Positions 10,344 to 20,212 of a stretch of 64,000 nucleotides of DNA are shown in pieces. A program made the translations under genes and the position numbers. The notes under the pieces were generated by a model, which made no database searches, was not told the origin of the DNA, and was given only the letters and a program-made list of their open reading frames with translations. Position 1 is the first letter of the stretch; each line of letters starts with the position of its first letter. The stretch is from Candidatus Nitrosopumilus sp. Its GTDB lineage: Archaea > Thermoproteota > Nitrososphaeria > Nitrososphaerales > Nitrosopumilaceae. The DNA lies in assembly GCA_029863275.1 (NCBI GenBank), contig JAOTVS010000002.1:32996-96995 (forward strand), written 5' to 3'.

Positions 10344-11642
10344 ATGTCAGTTATTGCACCAAATTTCAAACTAAGTGAATTTATCAAATCAATCCTAGAT
10401 GTCGGATTTTGGGGTCTTTTAATTTTCGTATTAATTGGATTTCCTGCAGCCTTTATTGTTCTTTTTTATATCGAAATGCCCGTAATCAACGGCGAATTAC
10501 TTACGCCATTTCTTGCATTAACCTGGTTAGCAGATCCTTCTAGAACACTTCCTATTATCAAGGCATTCATGACCACTGATCTTTTTAGAATCGCTGCTTT
10601 TCCAGGATTTGGATTTGCAGCCTTAATTGCTGCTGGTACAATTTTTGTTGAGAGAAAAATGCTGGCAAAACTCCAGCTAAGAGTTGGTCCTTTCTACTGT
10701 GGAAAAATAGAAGGTATCTTACAATTAATGGGTGATGGTTTAAAATTAATTTCAAAGGAAATTATTATCCCGGCAAAAGCTGATAAACCGATTTTTTGGG
10801 CAGCACCTGTTTTATTTGTTGCAACAGCTGCGGCGTTTGTTTCGTTAATACCTGTTACTCCTGGTTGGGTCGTAGCTGATGTAGATGTAGGACTTCTGGC
10901 AGTTTTTGCAGTCATTGGATTTTTCCCTATTATCACCATTTTGTCAGCCTGGGCTGCTAATAGCAAATTCCCATTCATTGGCGGAATTCGGGCCTTATTC
11001 CAAATGGTTTCATTTGAAATTCCTTTAATACTCTCATTTCTTGGTGTTGTTATTGTAACTGGAACTTTGAATTTATCTGAAATTGCTGCTAGTCAATCCA
11101 GTTTCCCTTGGATTATATTTTTCCCAATTGGAGCAATTGTTTTCTTTATTACAATGTTAGCTGAATTAGAAAGAATTCCATTTGATTTACCTGAAGCTGA
11201 AAGTGAAATTGTAGCAGGTTGGCTTACTGAATTATCTGGTATGATGTATGGCTTGGTTCAATTAGGAACTTATCTGAAACTATATGCCTTTGCAGGTCTT
11301 TTTGTTGTAGTATTTCTTGGTGGATGGAATGGACCAATGATATGGCCGCCATTCCCAGAAGAAATTATAACAAAGGGAATTGAATTGGGACCTGTAACTG
11401 CTCAAATCCCGGGATTACCTGTTTTCTCACAGGAGATGTTAAATGGTGCTGTCTGGTTTGTTCTTAAAACTGTTGGAGTGATATTCTTCATTCTTTTACC
11501 AAGAGGTGTATTTCCAAGAATTAGAATTGATTTGTTATTAGACTTGGGGTGGAAGAAACTAATTGGACTTGCATTCGTTAACATCTTTATAGCACTTGGC
11601 TTGCTGTATGCTGGAATCTTGGGACCTGGAGGAATATTCTAA
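10344..11642 (+). CDS. nuoH: NADH-quinone oxidoreductase-like subunit H
   Basis: ERKMLAKLQLRVGPFYCG, ELERIPFDLPEAESEIVAGW. Confidence 0.95.
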   Translation: MSVIAPNFKLSEFIKSILDVGFWGLLIFVLIGFPAAFIVLFYIEMPVINGELLTPFLALTWLADPSRTLPIIKAFMTTDLFRIAAFPGFGFAALIAAGTIFVERKMLAKLQLRVGPFYCGKIEGILQLMGDGLKLISKEIIIPAKADKPIFWAAPVLFVATAAAFVSLIPVTPGWVVADVDVGLLAVFAVIGFFPIITILSAWAANSKFPFIGGIRALFQMVSFEIPLILSFLGVVIVTGTLNLSEIAASQSSFPWIIFFPIGAIVFFITMLAELERIPFDLPEAESEIVAGWLTELSGMMYGLVQLGTYLKLYAFAGLFVVVFLGGWNGPMIWPPFPEEIITKGIELGPVTAQIPGLPVFSQEMLNGAVWFVLKTVGVIFFILLPRGVFPRIRIDLLLDLGWKKLIGLAFVNIFIALGLLYAGILGPGGIF

Positions 11643-12139
11643 TGGGAACTGCTACAGGAATAATCAAGGCACTAAATTCAGGAGTTAAACACCTTGCAGT
11701 TAAACGATTTACACTACGTTATCCTGAAGAGAAATTAAAATTTGTAGGGGATGGTTATCAATTTGACCCAAGCACAGGGGTAGGAATTGCAGGCCTTAAG
11801 GGACGACACATGTTATTTCATGATCACTGTACAGGATGTCAACTTTGCTCAATTGCTTGTGAAGGTGTTGCTGAAGCCATCGGTATGGTAAAAGTACCCG
11901 ACGAGTGGAAACAAAATAAAAAATCCATAATGCCGCAAATTGATTATGGAAAATGTGTATTTTGTGGATTATGTGTTGATGCATGTCCATTTTATGCATT
12001 GTACATGACAAACGACTATGAACTTTCTTCATTTAGCAAAGAAGGTTTGATTTACACACCTGCTCAATTACAGGTAAAACCATTTGTCTCTCAAGATTCT
12101 GAAATACAAATTTCTTCAAGAGGTGCAACACATGGCTGA
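11642..12139 (+). CDS. nuoI: NADH-quinone oxidoreductase-like subunit I (2x 4Fe-4S ferredoxin)
   Basis: CTGCQLCSIAC and CVFCGLCVDACP motifs. Confidence 0.93.
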   Translation: MGTATGIIKALNSGVKHLAVKRFTLRYPEEKLKFVGDGYQFDPSTGVGIAGLKGRHMLFHDHCTGCQLCSIACEGVAEAIGMVKVPDEWKQNKKSIMPQIDYGKCVFCGLCVDACPFYALYMTNDYELSSFSKEGLIYTPAQLQVKPFVSQDSEIQISSRGATHG

Positions 12140-12644
12140 CGCTGCCTTTCTTGCTTTATCTGTAATTACAATTGGAAGTGCGATTGCTGCCTTAGAACTA
12201 AGATCTTTAATTTATGGTTCTATTGCATTAATGGGTACTCTTGGTGGAATTGCAGGATTCTTTTTACTTTTGGATTCACCCTTTGTTGCAATGTTTCAGC
12301 TTGCAGTTTATGTCGGCTCAATTGCAGTATTGATCTTATTTACAGTAATGCTCGTAAAACGGGAACTAATCTTCAAAAAAGTTGAAGACAAGAGGAGAAA
12401 ATTTGTAGGAATTGCATTAATGTTAGTCTTGATGGTTTCTCTAGGTGCAGTCATTTTAGAATCTGGAATTAAAGAAATTACAACAGATGAACCTGCTGTC
12501 GACTTCAGGGAAATAGGTGAGGACTTTTTGACATATTATTGGCCAGCTTTGATTTTAATGGGATTAATTTTATCGGGTGCTGTAACTGCAGCACTAGTTT
12601 TAGCAAGGAGGGTAGATGAGGAAAATGACCAACGAGTTAACTGA
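12132..12644 (+). CDS. nuoJ: NADH-quinone oxidoreductase-like subunit J
   Basis: Multi-TM protein at nuoJ position; ATG at 12132 (MADAAFLALSVIT). Confidence 0.88.
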   Translation: MADAAFLALSVITIGSAIAALELRSLIYGSIALMGTLGGIAGFFLLLDSPFVAMFQLAVYVGSIAVLILFTVMLVKRELIFKKVEDKRRKFVGIALMLVLMVSLGAVILESGIKEITTDEPAVDFREIGEDFLTYYWPALILMGLILSGAVTAALVLARRVDEENDQRVN

Positions 12645-12930
12645 GTTTGTATTGGTATCTGTTGCCCTGCTAGGCATCGGAATTTACGGCCTTGCAGTAA
12701 AACGAAATTTTATCAGAATGCTGTTTGCAATTGAAATTGTAATTAATGCAGCAAACCTAAACATGGTAGCTTTTGGAAGATTCTTACCCCACAGCGGTGG
12801 TCAAACCTTGGCTTTGTTTTCAATTGCAATTGCTGCTGCTGAAGTAGCAGTTGGACTATCATTGATTATTGTTGCATACCGAATGTATCATAATATCGAT
12901 ATTGCTGACTTTAGGAGCTTGAAAGGGTAA
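12616..12930 (+). CDS. nuoK: NADH-quinone oxidoreductase-like subunit K
   Basis: GIYGLAVKRNFIRMLFAIEIVINAANLNMVAF, AAAEVAVGLSLIIV. Confidence 0.92.
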   Translation: MRKMTNELTEFVLVSVALLGIGIYGLAVKRNFIRMLFAIEIVINAANLNMVAFGRFLPHSGGQTLALFSIAIAAAEVAVGLSLIIVAYRMYHNIDIADFRSLKG

Positions 12931-14483
12931 TGGAATACGCACTATTACAGGCAGTTTTCTTACCTCTATTGTTATCACCTGTTGCCTATATTCTTGGAAG
13001 AAAAATGGGGCCAACTCCAGCAATGTGGTTCACATTTGCAATTTTACTTTACACAACAATTCTAGTAATTAATGCATCTTTAAGCGGACCTACAGAGGAA
13101 CATTATCCATGGACTGACTTGTTTGGCGAATTTGGATTCTTACTTGATGGTTTAGCTTCACCATTTGCAATCATGATTTACGTACTAAGTACAATTCTTG
13201 CACTTTATTCAAAACCATATATGATTCACAAATTCCATGAGCAATTCGAAGAAGAGCAAAAAACAATCCAATCAACTAGTGGCCAATCATCAATTGTAGA
13301 GTCTACATCCCTCACAAATTATGTGAATGCAAAATCAGGGCTTTACTTTGCACTGTATTTGGTCTTTGCGATGGGAATGCTCGGAACAGTACTCTCAACA
13401 AACCTAATTGAATTTTATGTTTTCTTTGAAGTTATGTTAATTCCAGGTTTCTTCCTAGTTGCACTATGGGGAGACGGTCCAAGAAGAAAGATTGGTTTGA
13501 TGTTCTTATTTTGGACACATGCAGGAGCCGTTGTTTTGTTATTGGGATTCTTGATGATCGGTCTTACAATCGGTAGCTTTGACTTTGCAGATATTCAGGA
13601 ATCTGAAATCCCACAAGATATTGTCTTGGCCTCAGCAGTTGCAATTTCAATTGGTCTGGGAGTTAAACTTGCAGTATTCATGTTCCATATTTGGTTACCC
13701 TATGTCCACGGTTCAGCACCTACTCCAATCAGTGCTTTATTGTCTCCAGCAATGATCGGGATTGGGGCTTATGGTATCTTCAGATTGATTGTAGAATTTT
13801 TGCCATCTACATTTGCAGAACTCTCAATTTGGTTCCATATCTGGGGTCTTGTTACAATGATTTATGGTGGTGCAATGGCGTTAATGCAAGATGATCTAAA
13901 ACGACTTCTTGCCTATTCTAGTATAAGTCAAATGGGTTATATTCTGTTTGGAATAGGTTCAATGTCTGCTTTGGGTTTGGCAGGAGCTGAGATGATGTAT
14001 GTTACACACGCCCTAGGAAAAGGAATACTCTTCATGATGGCGGGAATTATTATCGTTAAAGTCGGGACCAGAAGTATCACCAAACTTGGGGGACTAGCAG
14101 GCAAGATGCCAATTACTGCTGTTTGTGCAGTAATTGGAGCATTAACAATCATGGGAGTTCCTCCAACAAGTGGCTTTATGGGTGAATGGATTCTATTTTA
14201 TGGTGCATTAGAGACTGCAATTGAAGAGGGCTCTACAATACGGGCAGTTACTTTTGGTTTAGGTCTTGTTGCAACTGCACTTACAATGTCGTATATCTTG
14301 TGGATGCTAAAACGTGTATTCTTTGGAAAGACACCTGAGCATCTTGAGCATGTCAAAGAGGGAAGTTGGTACATGACTGCACCAATGATGGTCCTTGCTG
14401 GATTTACAGTTGTGCTTGGAATTTATCCTGATATTTTCTTAAAGACGATAATTCCATATATGAATGGGGTTTTGGGGGTTTAG
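12930..14483 (+). CDS. nuoM: NADH-quinone oxidoreductase-like subunit M
   Basis: Proton-translocating Mrp-type subunit; KRLLAYSSISQMGYILFG, PPTSGFMGEWILFYGA. Confidence 0.93.
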   Translation: MEYALLQAVFLPLLLSPVAYILGRKMGPTPAMWFTFAILLYTTILVINASLSGPTEEHYPWTDLFGEFGFLLDGLASPFAIMIYVLSTILALYSKPYMIHKFHEQFEEEQKTIQSTSGQSSIVESTSLTNYVNAKSGLYFALYLVFAMGMLGTVLSTNLIEFYVFFEVMLIPGFFLVALWGDGPRRKIGLMFLFWTHAGAVVLLLGFLMIGLTIGSFDFADIQESEIPQDIVLASAVAISIGLGVKLAVFMFHIWLPYVHGSAPTPISALLSPAMIGIGAYGIFRLIVEFLPSTFAELSIWFHIWGLVTMIYGGAMALMQDDLKRLLAYSSISQMGYILFGIGSMSALGLAGAEMMYVTHALGKGILFMMAGIIIVKVGTRSITKLGGLAGKMPITAVCAVIGALTIMGVPPTSGFMGEWILFYGALETAIEEGSTIRAVTFGLGLVATALTMSYILWMLKRVFFGKTPEHLEHVKEGSWYMTAPMMVLAGFTVVLGIYPDIFLKTIIPYMNGVLGV

Positions 14484-14486
14484 GAA

Positions 14487-16565
14487 ATGGCAACTGAGGC
14501 ACTCGGTTTACCATTTGAAGCAACTTCGGCTGCTGCATGGATGGTTTGGATTTTACCTTTTGCAGCTGCCTTGATAATGCCTGCAATTGGAAAAGCTTCA
14601 AAGAATACAACAGGATATGTTGCAGTTGGATTTGCATTAATGAGTGCACTTTCTGCAGCATCTCTTTTACCAGTAACATTGGATGCTAGCGAGGTTCACC
14701 ACCAAATAACTTGGATTGATTCAATTGGTCTTGAGGCCGGAGTATTAGCAGATCCACTTTCTGTAATTATGGCAAATGTTGTTGGATGGATTTCATTCTT
14801 GATTATGATTTACAGTACAGGTTACATGAAAGGCGATAAGGATATCACACGATTCTGGTTCTGGATGCTTTTCTTTATTGGCTCAATGCAGATTATTGTC
14901 TTATCGGATAATTTACTCCAAGTTTTCATTGGATGGGAAGGTGTGGGACTTGCATCTTATGCATTGATTAGCTTTTGGTATCGTGACAAAAAGAAGGATC
15001 ATGTTGGAGTAGAAGGAAGAACAGTCTTGGGTCTGTTAGATTATTATTCACCAACACATGCTGGTATGAAAGCTTTCATCATGACCAAGGTTGGCGATGT
15101 GATGATGATTGCAGGAATGCTGTTGATCTTTTTATTTGCTGGAACTTTTGGATTTAAAGAATTAATGGGAGACTTTGCCTGGGCAGAAACCATGTCTGCT
15201 CAAGGATTATTGGTTCCTGCATTTGTCCTGTTATTTGGAGGTGCAGTAGGAAAGTCAGCTCAATTCCCACTAAACGAGTGGCTTTTAGAAGCAATGACTG
15301 GTCCAACTGCTGTATCTGCATTAATTCACGCCGCAACTATGGTAAAAGCAGGGGTCTTTCTTGTAGCAAGAATAGGTCCAATAGTCTTTGCTTTGGGCGC
15401 AGCAGGAATACTTGCTGATCAATTCTTTGAAATTGTTGCATGGGTTGGCGCAATCACTGCACTATTGCTTGCCACTCAAGGCATGGTTAATCCTGAAATT
15501 AAAAAAGTTCTTGCATATTCTACAGGTTCTCAAATAGGGTATATGATGATGGCATTAGGGGTTGCAGGTCTCTCTCAACAATATGTAGATGGTTATACTG
15601 CAGGATTTTTCCATTTAATTTCTCATGCAATGTTTAAGGCATCTCTCTTTATGGCTGCAGGTTCTCTATTACATGTTGTAGGTTCTAGATTCATGACAGA
15701 TATGGGTGGCCTTAGAAAACATATGAAAAAAACATATGCATTCATGTGGGCTGCTGGACTTGGTTTGATGGGAGCACCATTTATCACAACTGGTTTCTGG
15801 AGTAAGGATGCAATCTTTGCAGCTGTGTTTGAATCTGGAAGTGAATGGGCAATGCCACTCTACGCAATTGCAGTGCTAACTGCAGTCATCACTGCATTTT
15901 ACACAACAAGAATGATTGGTCTAGTGTTTTATGGAAAACCAAGCAAACACATTGAAAAAATGGAACAAGAAGGGCATCATATACATGAGGCGCCACTTTC
16001 AATGTGGGTTCCATACGGAATTCTTGCAGTTCTTACTATTGGTGTTGGCATTATTGGATTATCTGCTGAGGAAGGAATACACCACCTATTCACTGATTTC
16101 CTTGAACATTCCTATGGCATTCATATGGTTCATCATGAATCTGGAGAATCAATTCTACCTGGATTCTTACAAGGACTTAATCCAATTGCATTAGGTTCAT
16201 CTTTGATAGCCTTTGCCACAGGAATTGGTCTAGGGTATGTTTTCTATATTGGAAGATGGGTCGATGCCACAAAATTTGTAAATTCAAATATCTTTTTTTA
16301 TGCTATTCATAAAACTATCCTAAACAGATGGTATCTTAATGCAATAATCTACTGGTGCTTTGTTGTAGCCCCACTTTGGCTTGCAAGAGCAGTATTCAGG
16401 TACTTTGAAAGGACTGCAATTGATTATGGAATGAATGATGGATTCCAAAAAGCTGTAGGCTGGAGTGCCAGAGTAGTTCAAGGAACTCAGACAGGTGTGT
16501 CTCAATCATACCTATTCGTATTTGGAGCAGGATTACTATTTGTAGTTCTGATATTGTTGATATAG
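14487..16565 (+). CDS. nuoL: NADH-quinone oxidoreductase-like subunit L
   Basis: FIGWEGVGLASYALISFWYRDK, MTGPTAVSALIHAATMVKAGVFLVAR. Confidence 0.95.
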   Translation: MATEALGLPFEATSAAAWMVWILPFAAALIMPAIGKASKNTTGYVAVGFALMSALSAASLLPVTLDASEVHHQITWIDSIGLEAGVLADPLSVIMANVVGWISFLIMIYSTGYMKGDKDITRFWFWMLFFIGSMQIIVLSDNLLQVFIGWEGVGLASYALISFWYRDKKKDHVGVEGRTVLGLLDYYSPTHAGMKAFIMTKVGDVMMIAGMLLIFLFAGTFGFKELMGDFAWAETMSAQGLLVPAFVLLFGGAVGKSAQFPLNEWLLEAMTGPTAVSALIHAATMVKAGVFLVARIGPIVFALGAAGILADQFFEIVAWVGAITALLLATQGMVNPEIKKVLAYSTGSQIGYMMMALGVAGLSQQYVDGYTAGFFHLISHAMFKASLFMAAGSLLHVVGSRFMTDMGGLRKHMKKTYAFMWAAGLGLMGAPFITTGFWSKDAIFAAVFESGSEWAMPLYAIAVLTAVITAFYTTRMIGLVFYGKPSKHIEKMEQEGHHIHEAPLSMWVPYGILAVLTIGVGIIGLSAEEGIHHLFTDFLEHSYGIHMVHHESGESILPGFLQGLNPIALGSSLIAFATGIGLGYVFYIGRWVDATKFVNSNIFFYAIHKTILNRWYLNAIIYWCFVVAPLWLARAVFRYFERTAIDYGMNDGFQKAVGWSARVVQGTQTGVSQSYLFVFGAGLLFVVLILLI

Positions 16566-16577
16566 GAGAATTATGAG

Positions 16578-18062
16578 ATGATAGAAATTAGTTCAACCCC
16601 AATTGTTATCATAGCAATTCTAGGCGCAGTTGGCATTATTTTACCTGTAATCAATGTAATTAGAAAAGAGACAGGATCAAATTCATTTTATGCCGTTATT
16701 GCATTTGCAGCATTAATCATTTCAATTGCATATGTAGGCTATCAATTCATCAATGAAAATATTCTTCCATCTGCATTATTTTCAGAGGATGTAATTGTTG
16801 ATGATGCCTTTGGAGGATTCTTTGCAATTGCAATGTTAATTGTTGCAATCTTCACAACAGTTGGTTCTTTCAATTACATGAGAAAGCAAAACTATCCTGC
16901 AATCTACTATTCGTTAATCTTACTTTCTACCATTGGTATGGTGCTAGTTGCATATTCTACTGACTTGATAATGTTATTTGTTGCATGGGAGTTAATGAGT
17001 ATTCCAACATATGCTCTAGTTGGATTTATCAAGAAAAATCCACAATCAAATGAAGCTGCATTGAAATACTTTTTGTTTGGAGCATTATCATCAGCAATAA
17101 TCGTATATGGAATTTCTATTACTTATGGGATTACTGGATCGACAAATATTGGCGAAGTCATCCAAGGATATTCCACTCTAGATCCTGGACTTCTTCCTCT
17201 GGCATTATTATCAGTTGGAATGTTTATTGCAGGATTTGGATTCAAAATGGGTTTAGTGCCATTTCATCAATGGTTACCTGATACATACGAAGGATCCCCA
17301 CCAACAATTACAACGTTATTAGCTGCAGGAACCAAAAAAGCAGGATTTGCAGCTACAATTCGTATTGTAGTTCTTGGAATGGTGGTTCTAAATCTTGATT
17401 GGACATTAGCCCTTGGAATTTTAGCTATCATGACTATGACAATTGGTAATGTTGCAGCAATCATGCAAAAGAGTCTATCACGAATGTTAGCCTATTCAAG
17501 TATTGCACATGCTGGATACATTCTCATTGGGCTTGCAGTATCGCCATATAGCTCACTTGGATTACAAGGCTCTCTTTACCAAATCTTAAACCATGCCGTA
17601 ATGAAAGGAATGGCATTCATCGCAGTAACGGGAATTATTACAACACTTGCAGTGACTAATTTGGATAAACTAAAGGGATTAGGTAGAAGAATGCCTATTA
17701 CTGCTCTTGGATTAACTATCTCTTTACTTGCACTTGCTGGAGTTCCTCCCCTTGCTGGTTTCTGGAGTAAAATTATGTTATTTGGCGGTGCATTAGATGC
17801 CGGCTCAGCTTTGTGGTGGGCTCCTTGGCTTGCAATAGCTGGAGTCCTAAACAGTGCGCTTTCATTAGCATACTATGGTTGGATAATACGACGAATGTAT
17901 TTCGAAGGGGAAACAGAGAAGAGAGTTTCTGAACCAAAATCGATAATTGCAGTAATGATATTCTCTATTATTTTCTTAGTAGGATTTGGTGTCTATCCCG
18001 ATCCAATAATTAAATTTGTAGAGTTTGCAACACCGGTTATTAGTTCAGGATTTATGCCTTAA
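16578..18062 (+). CDS. nuoN: NADH-quinone oxidoreductase-like subunit N
   Basis: VPFHQWLPDTYEGSPPTITTLLAAGTKKAGF; last gene of the nuo cluster. Confidence 0.93.
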   Translation: MIEISSTPIVIIAILGAVGIILPVINVIRKETGSNSFYAVIAFAALIISIAYVGYQFINENILPSALFSEDVIVDDAFGGFFAIAMLIVAIFTTVGSFNYMRKQNYPAIYYSLILLSTIGMVLVAYSTDLIMLFVAWELMSIPTYALVGFIKKNPQSNEAALKYFLFGALSSAIIVYGISITYGITGSTNIGEVIQGYSTLDPGLLPLALLSVGMFIAGFGFKMGLVPFHQWLPDTYEGSPPTITTLLAAGTKKAGFAATIRIVVLGMVVLNLDWTLALGILAIMTMTIGNVAAIMQKSLSRMLAYSSIAHAGYILIGLAVSPYSSLGLQGSLYQILNHAVMKGMAFIAVTGIITTLAVTNLDKLKGLGRRMPITALGLTISLLALAGVPPLAGFWSKIMLFGGALDAGSALWWAPWLAIAGVLNSALSLAYYGWIIRRMYFEGETEKRVSEPKSIIAVMIFSIIFLVGFGVYPDPIIKFVEFATPVISSGFMP

Positions 18063-18903
18063 ACGTTGTAAATTTTATTAAATTATCTAGATTGTTCTTT
18101 GCATCACTGTCAGGGATCTTACGTAACCCCTTTCTTGCTTTTTCAGAATAATTTTTTAAAAGTTCTTCCATTTTATTAAATACATCTCTGGGATCAGAAC
18201 TTTTTTTGATTAGCAAATTAAATAACTTGTCTTCATTTTTCCAATCCAGTAAATCATCTCTAATCTGATATGCTATCCCAATATTTTTTCCATACTCTGT
18301 TAATGATTCAATTTCTTCTTCACTACCCTTACCAATTATGGCCCCTATTCTTGATGCTGCTTGAAATGCAACTGCAGTCTTGTATTCAATTACTTTAAGA
18401 TAATCATCAAATGTAACATCCTCACTTGCCTCTAGTCTATTTTCAATCATCTCTCCTTCACTCATCAACATTGCCGTACTGGATAATTCTTTAGTTATTC
18501 TTGCATTATCCAATCTTGAGGAAATTCCAAGAATTAATCCTAAAACAAAATCTCCCGTCAAAACGCTTGTGTTATAGCCATATTTGATATGGAATGGATC
18601 CTTTTGTCTTCTCAATGTTTCATTATCAATAATATCATCATGAATTATCGACTCCATATGTAAGAATTCAACGGCACAGGATGCCACTAGTGTATTATCA
18701 TCAACATTTCCCACACTTTCAGCTGCTAAAACTAGTATTATTGGTCTAATTCGTTTCCCCCCATCTAAAGAATATTTTAAAGGTTCTATGAACTCTGATT
18801 CAGAATAAAGGTCAAGTTCCTTATCCAAAAAACGATTTATTTTATCAATATACTTTCCATATGTTTCAAGTAAAGGATTTATCTCTAAATTTTTCCTATC
18901 CAA
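18052..18903 (-). CDS. Polyprenyl synthetase family protein
   Basis: GGKRIRPIILVLAAE, HDDIIDNETLRR first Asp-rich motif, IRDDLLDW. Confidence 0.88.
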   Translation of the reverse strand: MDRKNLEINPLLETYGKYIDKINRFLDKELDLYSESEFIEPLKYSLDGGKRIRPIILVLAAESVGNVDDNTLVASCAVEFLHMESIIHDDIIDNETLRRQKDPFHIKYGYNTSVLTGDFVLGLILGISSRLDNARITKELSSTAMLMSEGEMIENRLEASEDVTFDDYLKVIEYKTAVAFQAASRIGAIIGKGSEEEIESLTEYGKNIGIAYQIRDDLLDWKNEDKLFNLLIKKSSDPRDVFNKMEELLKNYSEKARKGLRKIPDSDAKNNLDNLIKFTTFKA

Positions 18904-18945
18904 GACGACCTGATCAAAAATTTTTTATCATTACTAAATAAATCT

Positions 18946-19039
18946 TGGTGCTCCAGCCGGGACTTTCATCGTTAGATTTTGAACCCGGGATCACTGCCTT
19001 GAAAGGGCAGTATGCTTGACCGGTCTACACCACTGGAAC
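18946..19039 (-). tRNA. tRNA-Glu(UUC) with a 15-nt intron in the T-loop; CCA encoded
   Basis: Minus strand: acceptor GTTCCAG/CTGGAGC, anticodon arm CTGCC-CTTTCAA-GGCAG, T stem CCGGG/CCCGG enclosing a 22-nt rather than 7-nt loop, discriminator A then CCA. Confidence 0.93.
18963..18977 (-). other. Predicted tRNA intron (AUCUAACGAUGAAAG) spliced at a bulge-helix-bulge in the T-loop (about position 59/60)
   Basis: CCGGG-UUCA-AA|A-UCUAACGA-UGAA-AG|U-CCCGG: 4-bp central helix UUCA/UGAA with 3-nt bulges AAA and AGU; removal restores T-loop UUCAAAU. Confidence 0.88.
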
Positions 19040-19118
19040 CCAACAAAATTCAATATTTTATCCATAAAATCTTTTGTAAACAACAAAGATTTTTTACTGG
19101 TAAATTAGGAATTCTGGT

Positions 19119-19751
19119 ATGAGTTTGATTAAAAGAATAGATGAAAGAATTGAAAAACGAAGCTTACTAAAACATCCATTTTATGAGATGTGGTCTGATG
19201 GAAAATTAACAGTTGAGTCCTTAGCAGGATATTCAAAAGAATATTTTCAACTTGTAAAGGCAGTACCTTCCTTTATGACCCCTATTATAGAGAAGGCACC
19301 AGAATCAGAAATAAAGGAATTAATAGAAAATCAACAAGAAGAGGCAGATCATATTGGTCCTTGGATAAAATTTGCTGGTCAGCTAGGTATCTCACAAGAA
19401 GAATTGTTAAATTACAATGGCTTGGAAAAAACCCAAAAAGCAGTCTCAAATCTATCTGATTTGATGAATACCTATGAGGGCGGCGCGTGTGCAATGTATG
19501 CATTTGAAAAAGAAATTCCAAAAATTAGCCAAACAAAACTAGAGGGAATGGCAAAGTTCTATGGAATGACAAATGATGATGCCACTGAATATTTCCAACT
19601 TCATACAGAAGCTGATATTCGACATGCAGCTGCGTGGCAAAATATTCTTGAGAAGTCAACTACGAGCACTGATGACTTGATACAAATTGCAGAACAATCA
19701 ATCTCTGCGCAAAACTTGTTGCTTGATAGTTGTTATGAAGAATACTGTTAA
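19119..19751 (+). CDS. TenA/PqqC-like, CADD-family haem-oxygenase-fold diiron protein
   Basis: HPFYEMWSDGKLTVESLAGYSKEYFQLVKAVPSFM; EEADHIGPW and TEADIRHAAAW metal-ligand-like motifs. Confidence 0.8.
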   Translation: MSLIKRIDERIEKRSLLKHPFYEMWSDGKLTVESLAGYSKEYFQLVKAVPSFMTPIIEKAPESEIKELIENQQEEADHIGPWIKFAGQLGISQEELLNYNGLEKTQKAVSNLSDLMNTYEGGACAMYAFEKEIPKISQTKLEGMAKFYGMTNDDATEYFQLHTEADIRHAAAWQNILEKSTTSTDDLIQIAEQSISAQNLLLDSCYEEYC

Positions 19752-19791
19752 CTCATAACATTTTAAACTGAAGATTTATCCCATTTTTGTA

Positions 19792-19865
19792 GGGCCCGTA
19801 ACTCAGCTTGGTAGAGTAACCGGCTCATAACCGGTGAGCCAAGGGATCGAAGCCCTTCGGGCCCA
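19792..19865 (+). tRNA. tRNA-Met(CAU), probably elongator
   Basis: Acceptor GGGCCCG/CGGGCCC; anticodon arm ACCGG-CTCATAA-CCGGT; T arm AAGGG-ATCGAAG-CCCTT; discriminator A. Confidence 0.93.
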
Positions 19866-19973
19866 TATCCTAATTAATTCTTTATCTGGTCCCATGATCT
19901 ATGTAATATTATGAGCCATCAACCTAGAATAGATTTTCTTTTTAATTTTGAAATTAATTTTTGATTAAAGAAC

Positions 19974-20156
19974 TTAAATTCTAATTGGTTTTTTCCTTTC
20001 GCATTTACAATTTTCCTCAATTATTTTACAACCTGAACAAACTCTTAATGGCCTACCAAAAGATTGTAGTATTAACAATCCTCTGCCACATTTTGAACAT
20101 GGTTTTTTGGTTGGTATGGACAATAATTGATTTGAATATTTTTCAAACTTAAGCAT
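19974..20156 (-). CDS. Small zinc-ribbon protein
   Basis: 60 aa: KPCSKCGRGLLILQSFGRPLRVCSGCKIIEENCKCERK. Confidence 0.7.
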   Translation of the reverse strand: MLKFEKYSNQLLSIPTKKPCSKCGRGLLILQSFGRPLRVCSGCKIIEENCKCERKKPIRI

Positions 20157-20176
20157 ATTGAAATTTAGACTCTAGT

Positions 20177-20202
20177 AATATACTCCATATAGGGGGTATA
20201 TT
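20177..20202. promoter_or_regulatory. Near-perfect 26-bp inverted repeat (candidate operator)
   Basis: AATATACTCC-ATATAG-GGGGTATATT; 9/10 arm positions Watson-Crick, remaining pair T/G; directly upstream of the ORF at 20213. Confidence 0.55.
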
Positions 20203-20212
20203 GTTTGGAGGT

